Below are positions 1 through 11,277 of a stretch of DNA of 64,000 nt, piece by piece (the stretch's first letter is position 1; each line of letters opens with the position of its first letter). The position numbers and the translations under genes are program-made. The DNA is taken from the NCBI RefSeq assembly GCF_038502225.1, contig NC_091323.1, forward strand, positions 25,321,237 through 25,385,236, read 5' to 3'. Under the pieces are notes generated by a model. That model had not been told where the DNA came from. It saw only the letters and a list, made by a program, of their open reading frames with translations, and made no database searches. This DNA is from Cherax quadricarinatus (taxonomy: Eukaryota; Arthropoda; Malacostraca; Decapoda; Parastacidae).

Positions 1-160
1 GAGCACAGTTATCATGCATGCACACACACACACACACATATCCAGCGTGTGTGTGAGCACAGTTATCGTGCATGTACACACACATACATATCCAGCGTGT
101 GTGTGAGCACAGTTATCTTGCATGTACACACACACATCGAGCGTGTGTGTACACGATGAT
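1..160. repeat. ~54-bp minisatellite, about 3 copies
   Basis: Three successive units each contain GAGCACAGTTATC, a short (CA) run, CATATCCAGCG and a (TG) run. The spacing is about 54 bp and the last unit is shorter. The units begin with alternating purine-pyrimidine tracts, so slippage within units is likely. The array may extend upstream of the window. No coding sequence is seen. Confidence 0.8.
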
Positions 161-242
161 GCCATCCGGAAAATTCCAGGAAGTTATCAGTGAGTACTGA
201 AGCAGATTTTGGTGGCAGTTATAATTTTCATTTGTTTAGCTG

Positions 243-243
<1 letters not shown>

Positions 244-283
<40 letters not shown>
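244..283. repeat. (TG)n microsatellite
   Basis: An uninterrupted TG dinucleotide run of about 20 units. The flanking sequence is not repetitive. Confidence 0.95.
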
Positions 284-286
<3 letters not shown>

Positions 287-395
287 GTACAAGAAAGCGT
301 TACAAAGACAGAAAGAGGATGGGGACTTGAACTGACGTACGAATCCAGCTCTCCGTAGCAAAGAATATATCTTAACAAACAATATCTTAAAAGAC

Positions 396-858
396 TCAAG
401 GACAGTACATCACACAAGAACAGTACCGTCACACAAGAGCATTACCGTCACAAGGGCAGTAACATCACGCAAGAACAGTACCGTCACAAGGACAGTAACA
501 TCACACAAGAACAGTACCGTCACACAAGAGCAGCACCGTCACAAGGGTAGTAACATCACACAAGAACAGTACCGTCACAAGGACAGTAACATCACGCAAG
601 AACAGTACCGTCACAAGAACAGTACCGTCACAAGGACAGTAACATCACACAAGAACAGTACCGTCACAAGGACAGTAACATCACACAAGAACAGTACCGT
701 CACACAAGAGCAGCACCGTCACAAGGGTAGTAACATCACACAAGAATAGTACCGTCACAAGGACAGTAACATCCCACAAGAATAGTATCGTCACACAAGA
801 ACAGTACCGTCACAAGAACAGTACCGTCACAAGGACAGTAACGTCACACATGAACAAC
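396..858. repeat. 19-bp minisatellite with two alternating unit types
   Basis: About 24 units of 19 bp. Two variants tend to alternate, one carrying GGACAGTAACATCA and the other GAACAGTACCGTCA, each preceded by CACAA. Some units carry an extra CA or an A-to-G change. From 859 to 1150 I see nothing recognisable. Confidence 0.9.
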
Positions 859-1149
859 AACATCGCAGAGAGACACAACAAAAACATGATAGGGACACCC
901 TCGACTGCCATGTTTATTAGATAAGAACACAATTTATTGAGGAGAGCAATAAAACATTTAATGGAGAAAGATATTATCAGGATGTACCCGTGAAGGAGAC
1001 GAGAGGAGCTTCTACCTAACAACCCTCCCTCCTAAGATTTGTGAATCACTGTCGCGGCTCTGAAACTCTTTCAAATTCCACCCTATACATAAGTAATTTG
1101 CATACGTGCAGTATAATAACACGCAGAGACAAAAACACAGATTAATTGG

Positions 1150-1350
1150 TGTGTATATTTCGATCCCCTTTTTGGATCCTCTTCAGCAGATACATAAGTG
1201 AAAGGAGAACATGAATATAACGGGAAGGTTGCACTTCTTCCTGTACAAGGACACCGCGTGTGGGAGAGGTGTAACTTTCCTTATATATATTCCCACTCTC
1301 CTTTCATTTATGCATCTTCTGAAGAGGATCTCAGAAGGGGATAGAAGTAT
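1150..1350. mobile_element. Inverted-repeat (foldback) element with hammerhead-like hairpins
   Basis: The left arm (about 1155-1210) and right arm (about 1295-1347) are imperfect inverted copies, near 85% by eye, around an 85-bp centre. Read on the minus strand, 1158-1186 holds CTGAAGAG, then a GATCC/GGATC stem, then GAAA. The plus-strand copy at 1319-1347 is decayed. No open reading frame and no obvious target-site duplication. It could be a MITE or a snap-back retroposon. The next 130 bp (1350-1478) are unclassified. Confidence 0.65.
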
Positions 1351-1478
1351 CCAGATCAAATGATCAGGTTAGGCAAGGTGTGTCAGGAAACAGACAAGTG
1401 TTTCCTGATGCGCCGTTGGAGCTTCTGGTCATATGACCGAGGCCTTCCGCAGGCTTACCGGTCCACCCCTTTAAAAAT

Positions 1479-1830
1479 TAGGAAAGAGGGAAATTTTTTC
1501 CCAGTAAAAGTAGGCCTTAGACAAGGATGTGTGATGTCACCGTGGTTGTTTAATATATTTATAGATGGGGTTGTAAGAGAAGTAAATGCGAGGGTCTTGG
1601 CAAGAGGCGTGGAGTTAAAAGATAAAGAATCACACACAAAGTGGGAGTTGTCACAGCTGCTCTTTGCTGATGACACTGTGCTCTTGGGAGATTCTGAAGA
1701 GAAGTTGCAGAGATTGGTGGATGAATTTGGTAGGGTGTGCAAAAGAAGAAAATTAAAGGTGAATACAGGAAAGAGTAAGGTTATGAGGATAACAAAAAGA
1801 TTAATAGAATTGATGAGGGAAAAAGAGTGA
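1479..1830 (+). pseudogene. Reverse transcriptase fragment, palm domain (LINE copy A)
   Basis: The RT reading frame from RKEGNFFPVKVGLRQGC-like sequence through FADD to KSKVMRITK. It ends at a stop created by the 115-bp deletion. The remaining C-terminal part continues in another frame at 1827-2318 with the YGCEAW and GRRGRGRPRKGW segments and ends at the family's usual stop, after VFNT. The FADD aspartates are present, but the fingers and the endonuclease are missing, so the protein cannot be active. Confidence 0.85.
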
Positions 1831-2575
1831 GTGGTGCACTTAGGAGTCTGTGGAGACAAAGAACTTTGTCCTTGGAGGCAAAGAGGGGAATGTATGAGAG
1901 TATAGTTTTACCAACGCTCTTATATGGGTGTGAAGCGTGGGTGATGAATGTTGCAGCGAGGAGAAGGCTGGAGGCAGTGGAGATGTCATGTCTGAGGGCA
2001 ATGTGTGGTGTGAATATAATGCAGAGAATTCGTAGTTTGGAAGTTAGGAGGAGGTGCGGGATTACCAAAACTGTTGTCCAGAGGGCTGAGGAAGGGTTGT
2101 TGAGGTGGTTCGGACATGTAGAGAGAATGGAGCGAAACAGAATGACTTCAAGAGTGTATCAGTCTGTAGTGGAAGGAAGGCGGGGTAGGGGTCGGCCTAG
2201 GAAGGGTTGGAGGGAGGGGGTAAAGGAGGTTTTGTGTGCGAGGGGCTTGGACTTCCAGCAGGCATGCGTGAGCGTGTTTGATAGGAGTGAATGGAGACAA
2301 ATGGTTTTTAATACTTGACGTGCTGTTGGAGTGTGAGCAAAGTAACATTTATGAAGGGATTCAGGGAAACCGGCAGGCCGGACTTGAGTCCTGGAGATGG
2401 GAAGTACAGTGCCTGCACTCTGAAGGAGGGGTGTTAATGTTGCAGTTTAAAAACTGTAGTGTAAAGCACCCTTCTGGCAAGACAGTGATGGAGTGAATGA
2501 TGGTGAGGGTTTTTCTTTTTCGGGCCACCCTGCCTTGGTGGGAATCGGCCGGTGTGATAATAAAAAAAAAAATAA
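1479..2575 (+). mobile_element. RTE-like LINE copy A, 5'-truncated with internal deletion
   Basis: A non-LTR retrotransposon 3' half. It is almost identical by eye to 45090-46290, with only a handful of differences over 1 kb, so it is a young copy. It starts inside the RT palm, just before the VGLRQGCVMSP block, and keeps the FADD catalytic box (LLFADDTVLL) and the C-terminal YGCEAW and RRLEAVEMSC region. Relative to the copy at 45 kb it lacks 115 bp (equivalent to 45415-45529), which shifts the frame after KRL. The tail has the conserved 3' sequence GCCACCCTGCCTTGGTGGG, then an A-rich run at about 2562-2580. The RTE assignment rests on the C-terminal domain style. I am sure it is a LINE and less sure of the clade. 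Confidence 0.9.
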
Positions 2576-2579
2576 AATA

Positions 2580-3110
2580 AATATATAATTTATATAAAAG
2601 CTATCATCAGTGAAATTCAGTGAACAGATGAGGAAGACAGAGTACTACCTAGAAGAAAAATGAAAATTACACACTAAATATTATTCTAGTATTAAACTGT
2701 AACCTCAAGGAATATATAAAGCAGACAAGAGCATCACACTCGCCAGGTTCTTACCAAACAAATCCCGAGACAGTGCCAGAAGTCTCAACTAAATTAACAG
2801 ATATCACAGCCTATCATAAATTAAATATACCAGACTTCATCTTTACAAATAATATGGAACTTATCTATGCCATAATCTCATTATTTTAGTACTAAGTCTA
2901 TATTAACAACACCATAGCAGCTGCAGCAACGGTGACAAAAGTAAAACAAACAAAAGTAACAACAGTAATGCTTTCAACAGCAGCAGCATGATAATGGAAC
3001 TCGTGTATAAACATTATTAATTTTTACACAAGCTTACATTCATCATCGTAACCAAGCAATTAAAACTACATTAATCATTACAGAGGCATTAACTGGGACT
3101 CAGCGAGACG

Positions 3111-3141
<31 letters not shown>

Positions 3142-3480
3142 GAGTCAACGCTGCTGCAATGATTCCTTATTTATACTGAGTTTTGCGTATACGACTGTCG
3201 TTGTCTACCGTTTTACGTACAGAGCTGTCATTACCAGTTGACGCACAGACCTGTCATTACCACTTGACGCACAAACCTGTCATAATCTCTCCTTTACGCA
3301 CAGTGTTGTTATTATCTACAGTTTTACGGACATGTGTGTCATTGTGAAGATTCTTTAGTGTCGTGTTCAAGGCGACGATATTTCCAAGGATGGCGCTGAT
3401 GTATACGTTAACTAATATCTTGTTAACCAAAACTCATGTTTGTATTTCTAACACAAGGCATCACCCATCGCAAAATCAAA
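2580..3480. other. AT-rich DNA with no recognisable gene; poly(A) and degenerate 29-bp repeat
   Basis: Mostly unique AT-rich sequence. A 27-base A run lies at 3115-3141, possibly the tail of an unrecognised retroposon. From 3180 to 3345 a very degenerate repeat near 29 bp carries ACGCACAGACCTGTCATTA-like units, about five of them. No open frame with family resemblance. Confidence 0.6.
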
Positions 3481-3668
3481 AGCACTAGTAGTAGTCGTAG
3501 CAACAACAGCAGTAGTCGCAGCAACAGTAACAACAAAAACATCAGCAGTAGTAGTAGTTGCACTAATAGCAGTAGTAGTCGTATAGTAGTCGCACCAATG
3601 AAGGCAATGGTGATCGTTACATCAGCAGTAGTAATAACAGCAATAGTAGCGGTAGTAGTCATCTCAGT
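3481..3668. repeat. Degenerate trinucleotide (AGT/AGC)n tract
   Basis: A run of AGT, AGC, AAC and ATC triplets. It gives low-complexity Ser/Asn-rich or Leu-rich frames on both strands that are not credible proteins. Confidence 0.8.
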
Positions 3669-3769
3669 TAACACTGGTATCGTTCGGTATCGGTAAATTT
3701 GATGGTACTGGAATCGGCCTAAAATTTAGTATCGTTATTGGTGTCGACAAATTTTTGGGTATTGTCCCA

Positions 3770-5683
3770 TTCCTAATTATTATTATTATTTTTATTTTTT
3801 TATTAACACATTTGCCGATTCCCACCAAGGCAGGGTGGCCCGAAAATTAAAAACTTTCATCATCATTCACTCTATCACTGTCTTGCCAGAAGAATGCTTT
3901 ACACTACAGTTATAAAACTACAATATTAACACCCCTCCTTCAGAGTGTAGACACTGTACTTCCCATCTCCAGGACTCAAGTCCGGCCTGCCGGTTTCCCT
4001 GAATCCCTTCATAAATGTTACTTTGCTCACACTCCAACCGCACGTCAAGTATTAAAAACCATTTGTCTCCATTCACTATCAAACACACTCATGCACGCTT
4101 GCTGGAAGTCCAAGCCCCTCGCACACAAAACCTCCTTTACCCCCTCCCTCCAACCCTTCCTAGGCCGACCCCTACCCCGCCTTCCCTCCACTACAGATTT
4201 ATACACTCTCGAAGTCATTCTGTTTTGTTCCATTCTCTCTACATGTCCGAACCATCTCAACAACTCCTCCTCAGCCCTCTGGATAATAGTTTTGGTAATC
4301 CCACACCTTCTCCTAATTTCCAAACTACGAATTCTCTGTATTATATTCACACCACACATTGCCCTCAGACATGACATCTCCACTGCCTCTAGCCTTCTCC
4401 TCGTTGCAACATTCCTCACCCATGCTTCACACCCATATAAGTGTTGGTACAACTATACTCTCATAAATTCCCCTCTTTGCTTCCATGGACAAAGTTCTTT
4501 GTCTCCAAAGACTTCGAAGTGCACCACTCACCCTTTTCCCCCTCATCAGTTCTGTAATTCACCTCATCCTTCATAGACCCAGCTGCTGATACGTCCACTC
4601 CCAAATATCTGAATACATTCACCTCCTCCATACTCTCTCCTTCCAATCTGATATCCAATCTTTCGTCACCTAATTTTGTTATCCTCAACCTTACTCTTTC
4701 CTGCATTCACTTTTAATTTTCTTCTTTTGCATACCCTACCAAATTCATCCACCAATCTCTGCAACTTCTCTTCAGAATCTCCCAAGAGCACAGTGTCATC
4801 AGCAAAGAGCAACTGTGACAACTCCCACTTTATGTGTGATTCTTTATCTTTTAGCTCCACGCCTCTTGCCAAGACCCTCGCATTTACTTCTCTTACAACC
4901 CCATCTATAAATATATTACAACCACGGTGACATCACACATCCTTGTCTAAGGCCTACTTTTACTGGGAAATAATTTCCCTCTCTCCTACATACTCTAACA
5001 TGAGCCTCACTATCCTCGTAAAAACTCTTCACTGCTTTCAGTAACCTACCTCCTACACCATACACCTGCAACATCTGACACATTGCCCCCCTATCCACCC
5101 TGTCAAATGCCGTTTCCAAATCCATAAAAGCCACAAAAACCTCTTTACCCTTATCTAAATACTGTTCACCTATATGTTTCACTGTAAACACTTGGTTTAC
5201 ACACCCCCTACCTTTCCTGAAGCCTCTTTGTTCATCTGATATCCTACTCTCTGTCTTACTCTTAATTCTTTCAATAATAACTCTACCATACATTTTACGA
5301 GGTATACAACAGACTTATTCCCCTATAATTTTTGCACTCTCTTTTATCCCCTTTGCCCTTATACAAAGGAACTATACATGCTCTCTGCCAATTCCTAGGT
5401 ACCTTACCGTCTTCCATACATTTATTAAATAATAGCACCAACTACTACAAAACTATATCCCCCACTTGCTTTTAACATTTCTATCTTTATCCCATCAATC
5501 CCAGCTGCCTTACCCCCTTTCATTCTACCCACTGCCTCACGAACTTACCCCACACTCACAACTGGCTCTTCCTCACTCCTACAAGATGTTATTCCTCCTT
5601 GCCCTATACACGAAATCACAGCTTCCCTATCTTCATCAACATTTAACAATTCCTCAAAATATTCCCTCCATCTTCCCTCAGTG
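3770..5683 (-). mobile_element. RTE-like LINE copy B, reverse orientation, 5'-truncated
   Basis: The same LINE family as 1479-2575 and 43820-46300, older and with several frameshifts. On the minus strand it runs from the region before the RT fingers (GRWREYFEELLN-like) near 5680, through AGIDGI, GFRKGRGCVNQVF, the catalytic FADD (4790s) and YGCEAW, to the final VFNT at 4045, then a 270-bp 3' UTR ending at an (ATT)/A-rich tail near 3775. The region 5290-5683 supplies the RT N-terminus that is missing from the 45-kb copy. Its 5' break coincides with the start of the 23-bp satellite. Confidence 0.9.
4045..5683 (-). pseudogene. Reverse transcriptase pseudogene (LINE copy B)
   Basis: RT is read in pieces: 4916-5293 (fingers and first palm motif, here MDLETAFD), 4666-4872 (FADD box), 4461-4706 (thumb, FRYLGVDVSA) and 4045-4452 (C-terminal YGCEAW to RPRKGW). 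Each piece is in a different frame, so at least three indels have occurred. All main RT motifs are present in the right order. No function is expected. Confidence 0.85.
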
Positions 5684-8383
5684 AGTAGCACTCATTACTA
5701 CCACTTAGTGAGTAGCACTCATTACTACCACTTAGTGAGCAGCACTCATTACTACCGCTCAGTAGCACTCATTACTGGTACTAAGTAGCACTCATTACTA
5801 CAACGCAGTGAGTAGCACTCATTACTGCCACTCAGTGAGTAGCACTCATTACTGCCACTCAGTGAGTAGTAGTTATTACTAGCACTCATTACTGGCACTC
5901 AGTAGCATTCATTACTGACACTCAGTAGCACTCATTACTACCAGTCAGTAGCACTCATTACTGCCACTCACTAGCACTCACTACTGGCACTCACTAGCAC
6001 TCATTACTGCCACTCACTAGCACTCACTACTGGCACTCAGTAGCACTCATTACTGCCACTCAGTAGCACTCATTACTGCCACTCAGTAGCACTCATTACT
6101 GCCACTCAGTAGCACTCATCACTGCCACTCAGTAGCACTCACTACTGGCACTCAGTAGCACTCATCACTGCCACTCAGTAGCACTTATTACTGCCACTCA
6201 GTAGCACTCATCACTGCCACTCAGTAGCACTCATCACTGCCACTCAGTAGCACTCACTACTGGCACTCAGTAGCACTCATCACTGCCACTCAGTAGCACT
6301 CATTACTGCCACTCAGTAGCACTCATTACTGCCACTCAGTAGCACTCATTACTGCCACTCAGTAGCACTCATTACTGCCACTCAGTAGCACTCATTACTG
6401 CCACTCAGTAGCACTCATTACTGCCACTCAGTAGCACTCATTACTGCCACTCAGTAGCACTCATCACTGCCACTCAGTAGCACTCATCACTGCCACTCAG
6501 TAGCACTCACTACTGGCACTCAGTAGCACTCATTACTGCCACTCAGTAGCACTCATTACTGCCACTCAGTAGCACTCATTACTGCCACTCAGTAGCACTC
6601 ATTACTGCCACTCAGTAGCACTCATTACTGCCACTCAGTAGCACTCATCACTGCCACTCAGTAGCACTCATCACTGCCACTCAGTAGCACTCATTACTGC
6701 CACTCAGTAGCACTCATCACTGCCACTCAGTAGCACTCATCACTGCCACTCAGTAGCACTCACTACTGGCACTCAGTAGCACTCATTACTGCCACTCAGT
6801 AGCACTCATTACTGCCACTCAGTAGCACTCATTACTGCCACTCAGTAGCACTCATCACTGCCACTCAGTAGCACTCATTACTGCCACTCAGTAGCACTCA
6901 TTACTGCCACTCAGTAGCACTCATCACTGCCACTCAGTAGCACTCATCACTGCCACTCAGTAGCACTCATTACTGCCACTCAGTAGCACTCATTACTGCC
7001 ACTCAGTAGCACTCATTACTGCCACTCAGTAGCACTCATCACTGCCACTCAGTAGCATTCATCACTGCCACTCAGTAGCATTCATCACTGCCACTCAGTA
7101 GCACTCATTACTGCCACTCAGTAGCATTCATCACTGCAGTAGCACTCATTACTTCCACTCAGTAGCACTCATTACTGTCACTCAGTAGCACTCATTACTG
7201 CCACTCAGTAGCACTCATTACTGCCACTCAGTAGCACTCATCACTGCCACTCAGTAGCATTCATCACTGCCACTCAGTAGCATTCATCACTACCACTCAG
7301 TAGCACTCATTACTGCCACTCAGTAGCACTCATCACTGCCACTCAGTAGCACTCATCACTGCCACTCAGTAGCATTCATCACTGCCACTCAGTAGCATTC
7401 ATCACTGCCACTCAGTAGCACTCATTACTGCCACTCAGTAGCACTCATCACTGCCACTCAGTAGCATTCATCACTGCCACTCAGTAGCACTCATCACTGC
7501 CACTCAGTAGCACTCATCACTGCCACTCAGTAGCACTCATCACTGCCACTCAGTAGCACTCATCACTGCCACTCAGTAGCACTCATCACTGCCACTCAGT
7601 AGCACTCATCACTGCCACTCAGTAGCACTCATCACTGCCACTCAGTAGCAATCATCACTGCCACTCAGTAGCACTCATTACTGCCACTCAGTAGCACTCA
7701 TTACTGCCACTCAGTAGCACTCATCACTGCCACTCAGTAGCACTCATCACTGCCACTCAGTAGCACTCATTACTGCCACTCAGTAGCACTCATCACTGCC
7801 ACTCAGTAGCACTCATCACTGCCACTCAGTAGCACTCATCACTGCCACTCAGTAGCACTCATCACTGCCACTCAGTAGCACTCATCACTGCCACTCAGTA
7901 GCACTCATCACTGCCACTCAGTAGCACTCATCACTGCCACTCAGTAGCACTCATCACTGCCACTCAGTAGCACTCATCACTGCCACTCAGTAGCACTCAT
8001 CACTGCCACTCAGTAGCACTCATCACTGCCACTCAGTAGCACTCATCACTGCCACTCAGTAGCACTCATCACTGCCACTCAGTAGCACTCATCACTGCCA
8101 CTCAGTAGCACTCATCACTGCCACTCAGTAGCACTCATCACTGCCACTCAGTAGCACTCATCACTGCCACTCAGTAGCACTCATTACTGCCACTCAGTAG
8201 CACTCATCACTGCCACTCAGTAGCACTCATCACTGCCACTCAGTAGCACTCATCACTGCCACTCAGTAGCAATCATCACTGCCACTCAGTAGCACTCATC
8301 ACTGCCACTCAGTAGCACTCATCACTGCCACTCAGTAGCAATCATCACTGCCACTCAGTAGCACTCATCACTGCCACTCAGTA
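5684..8383. repeat. 23-bp satellite, roughly 115 copies
   Basis: The main unit is 23 bp, CACTCAGTAGCACTCATCA plus CTGC, with TCATTA and TCATCA as the main variants and occasional CACTACTGG units. The first few units (5684-5800) are 27 bp and contain GTGAGTAGCACTCATTAC, which looks like an older form. The array becomes more uniform toward its right end (7750-8380), where nearly all units are the TCATCACTGCC type. The unit carries in-frame stops, so the array is non-coding. Confidence 0.97.
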
Positions 8384-8567
8384 CTGAAACAACGTTTCTA
8401 TTGACCTACACCAATGAATATAATTATTTTTCCAGTATGTTATTGTTGAAACTGTACCATCAACCTTAAACAATAAATATTAAACAGAATTAATTTTTAT
8501 GTTACAGGGGCTTAGTTCCAGCAGCCCTGGTGTACCAGGGACCTGCAAATGTGTCAGAGTTATCTTA

Positions 8568-8620
<53 letters not shown>

Positions 8621-8700
8621 GCGGTTACAGGGAATTTTTTATTGTTAACAGAGATTCCATGTAAATGTATATTTGTATGTATCGTTGTGTTTATATATCA
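8384..8700. other. AT-rich spacer with an (ATT)n microsatellite
   Basis: Unique AT-rich sequence. An ATT trinucleotide run occupies about 8567-8620. Just before it lies AGCAGCCCTGGTGTACCAGG, a short imperfect palindrome. No gene seen. Confidence 0.7.
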
Positions 8701-8930
8701 TTCCATTACGTGTGCAAGAGGTTGCTAAGAAGGTCCAGGAGTAATGATACAAAATACTGACACGATGGACAAACAGACAAATGCAGTATAATGGGATCCT
8801 TTGATAAATTTTTGCCGACACAGTGGGGGTTTATCAAGTTATAAACATGTATGTTTTGTGAACTGGTAAAGCCCACTTCGTGAGCGAGACGCATTTCTTT
8901 GTTTATCCACAAATTTACTTGAGTAAATGA
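8700..8930 (+). mobile_element. Decayed dispersed repeat with hammerhead-like hairpin
   Basis: This resembles a decapod dispersed repeat that I recognise only by its arrangement (AGGAGTAATGATACAAAATA, then the hairpin). Around 8863-8892 the order is CTGGTAAA, a GCCCA/TGAGC stem (one mismatch) and GAGACG, a worn version of the YUGANGAR-stem-GAAACG module found elsewhere in the window. There is a related but weaker match near 17048-17165. Boundaries are uncertain. Confidence 0.4.
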
Positions 8931-8996
8931 GAGATCTAACTAAACGATGCCACCTGCTGTGACTTAAACAGGTTAGCCTGGTGTGTGTCTCTATGT

Positions 8997-9270
8997 ATGC
9001 AAAACCACGGGGGAGGGGAGTTGAATAACACCTCTAAGCCTTTCGTGTTGCAATCAACATATCATCAGGAGCTTTCAAAATTGCAGAAATGAGTAAAAAT
9101 CTCAGGAAATTCGTTCTGAGAGACGCCTTCATAAGTCTTAGCAAGGCGTCCCTCCGAACGAATTTACCGCGATGTTTTACTCATTTCTGCAATTTTGCAA
9201 GCTCTTGATATGTTGATTGCAACACGAAAGGCCAAGATGTATTACCCAACTCCCCCAGTAGTTATTTTGC
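8997..9270. mobile_element. Palindromic element P1 (ACCACGGGGG family), MITE-like
   Basis: Two arms of about 100 bp are imperfect inverted copies. The left arm begins TATGCAAAACCACGGGGGA and the right arm ends TCCCCCAGTAGTTATTTTGC. The centre also folds (GACGCCTT with AAGGCGTC). It has no coding capacity. A second member lies at 39512-39769 with the same terminal order (TATGCAAA, ACCACGGGG). It is followed at once by a LINE tail and (TA)n. Confidence 0.75.
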
Positions 9271-9276
9271 ACCTTG

Positions 9277-9520
<244 letters not shown>

Positions 9521-9611
<91 letters not shown>

Positions 9612-9612
9612 A
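9521..9612. repeat. (TA)n microsatellite
   Basis: A TA run on the right side of P2, with one GTA interruption near 9601. Confidence 0.95.
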
Positions 9613-9659
9613 TGAGAATTTACTTCAATCGCCACTTTAAGGTTTCGAGTGCTTTTGAC

Positions 9660-9725
9660 TGGCGGTAAACTGATGACAGGATCTTAATGATTCTTGTGTA
9701 GTCGATAGGCTTTAAACCCCCAATA
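9660..9725 (+). mobile_element. Short SINE-like fragment (GTAGTCGATAGGC repeat)
   Basis: Contains CTTAATGATTCTTGTGTAGT followed by CGATAGGCTTTAAACC. Two other copies are at 48786-48850 and 53436-53500. The segment AGGCTTTAAACC is reminiscent of a tRNA B box, but no A box is seen, so the SINE assignment is tentative. Confidence 0.45.
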
Positions 9726-11060
9726 ACTAACAAACCCCAACTACAAGGAAACAGCACTAGAGCTACTAGCTGTTGAAGAAGATAAGACCGTGACGGGGAA
9801 CTGGAATGTCCACCAAGAGACAGACTTACACGTGTATATAATTATGCTGTTTCCAACAAAAATATTCAACAGTGATAAATAATTTTGCTTTCCTACCGTT
9901 TCAAATTTAAATATTTTACCAAGATCTTCACACACACTTCTGGTACGATCTAACAAATAATTGTTTTGAATATTCGATGAAAATACATCAAGCTACTGTA
10001 TGCATCTCATCTGGCTAGAAATTTTAAATGTTTATATAGTCCATATCAATGTTTTTAAACATAACATAATAATAAAAAAATTACTTCCCAACTTCACTGC
10101 TGCTATTTACATGTATACTATACTTAAACATATTTAAAAATCTATTAAAAATCCTGCAAATCTGGTAGAATTTTAATGGATTTGATCTTTACTCTGTAGC
10201 AAGAACGTTCCCGGGGTCTTCACATTCAGTATGAAACACAAGTCTAATGTTTGTAAGTTCGTATGGCAGACCTTAACCTTTTCCTTCGTACGTTTCATTA
10301 CTTCCCTCTGAAATGCATTTCATGGCTCTGCAAATAATTGTTCAAATTGAATCCCCTAGTCTTCACAACACTATGTATCTATCAGGAGGGGGGAATATGT
10401 TCCTGCACGGCTGCGCATGCTGGCCCAGTATTCTGGGAATTGGTGCTATTGACAGAGTTGGGCCGGCTTGTGGAGAGAGGCGGACGAGAAGGCCAGGAAG
10501 GCTTGCAATTCCAGCAGCGGCTTCCGGGTATTAGAAGCGGGTATGCTGACAGCGATGGAGCAGGTCTTGCACTCAACTAGTGACGCTTCATTCCTGTCAT
10601 GCCTCGTCTGAGTGCTCAGTAATAATCTGGATACCACACACCTGGTCTCCGAGTAGCTATCTGGACACCACACACCTGGTCTCCAAGTGGGTACCAATAA
10701 CCTGACCATCTTACACCAGTACATCAATAAAACCACAACACCTTTGCACCTGTTCACCAGCAGTTTCGCAAGCAGTCATCTGTTTTACTCGACCACTGTT
10801 GACTTTGACAATAGCACTATCACTATCTGGCCTGTTTCATCAGCAACACTCTGCACTTGCAAGCTACTTAGTTGCAGGTCATCGTTGTTCATCCAGCTGC
10901 TCACCAGATGTTCACTTCTCCAGTTCCAGGTCTTTGTTTGCCATGCAGCTCCTCAAAACCAGATATAAACTTACACTAAGTCTAGACTCGCCCAACTGAA
11001 GAGCTTCAACATTTGCACATTAAGTCAATCCCTTTTAAGCACTCGTTTACATAGGAGTTA
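9726..11060. other. Unique sequence without recognisable gene; small duplication at 10624-10690
   Basis: AT-rich from 9950 to 10250 and more balanced from 10380 to 10600. Open frames of 60-100 codons occur on both strands at 10313-10968, but they overlap one another and show no domain resemblance. A ~33-bp unit (CTGGACACCACACACCTGGT followed by CTCC) is duplicated at 10624-10690. Confidence 0.55.
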
Positions 11061-11072
11061 GAGCAGCAAGAG

Positions 11073-11083
11073 AGAGAAAGAGA

Positions 11084-11159
<76 letters not shown>
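11073..11159. repeat. (GA)n microsatellite
   Basis: A GA-rich run with GAAA interruptions in its first 25 bases, then pure (AG)n. Confidence 0.95.
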
Positions 11160-11167
<8 letters not shown>

Positions 11168-11277
11168 GATATGAAATTTAAACTAAAATTACATTTTCAA
11201 AATTAAAATTACACACTGTGTTATCCAACATAAGGATCATAAGAATGTGCCAATAACCCTTTCATACTCCTCACGCA

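Noticed and set aside
5684..8383. CRISPR-like array (23-bp repeat)
   Set aside because: There are no unique spacers; units are contiguous satellite repeats in a eukaryotic context.
10313..10968. Cluster of 64-103 codon frames on both strands
   Set aside because: Mutually overlapping, no family resemblance, and moderate GC content makes such lengths unsurprising.
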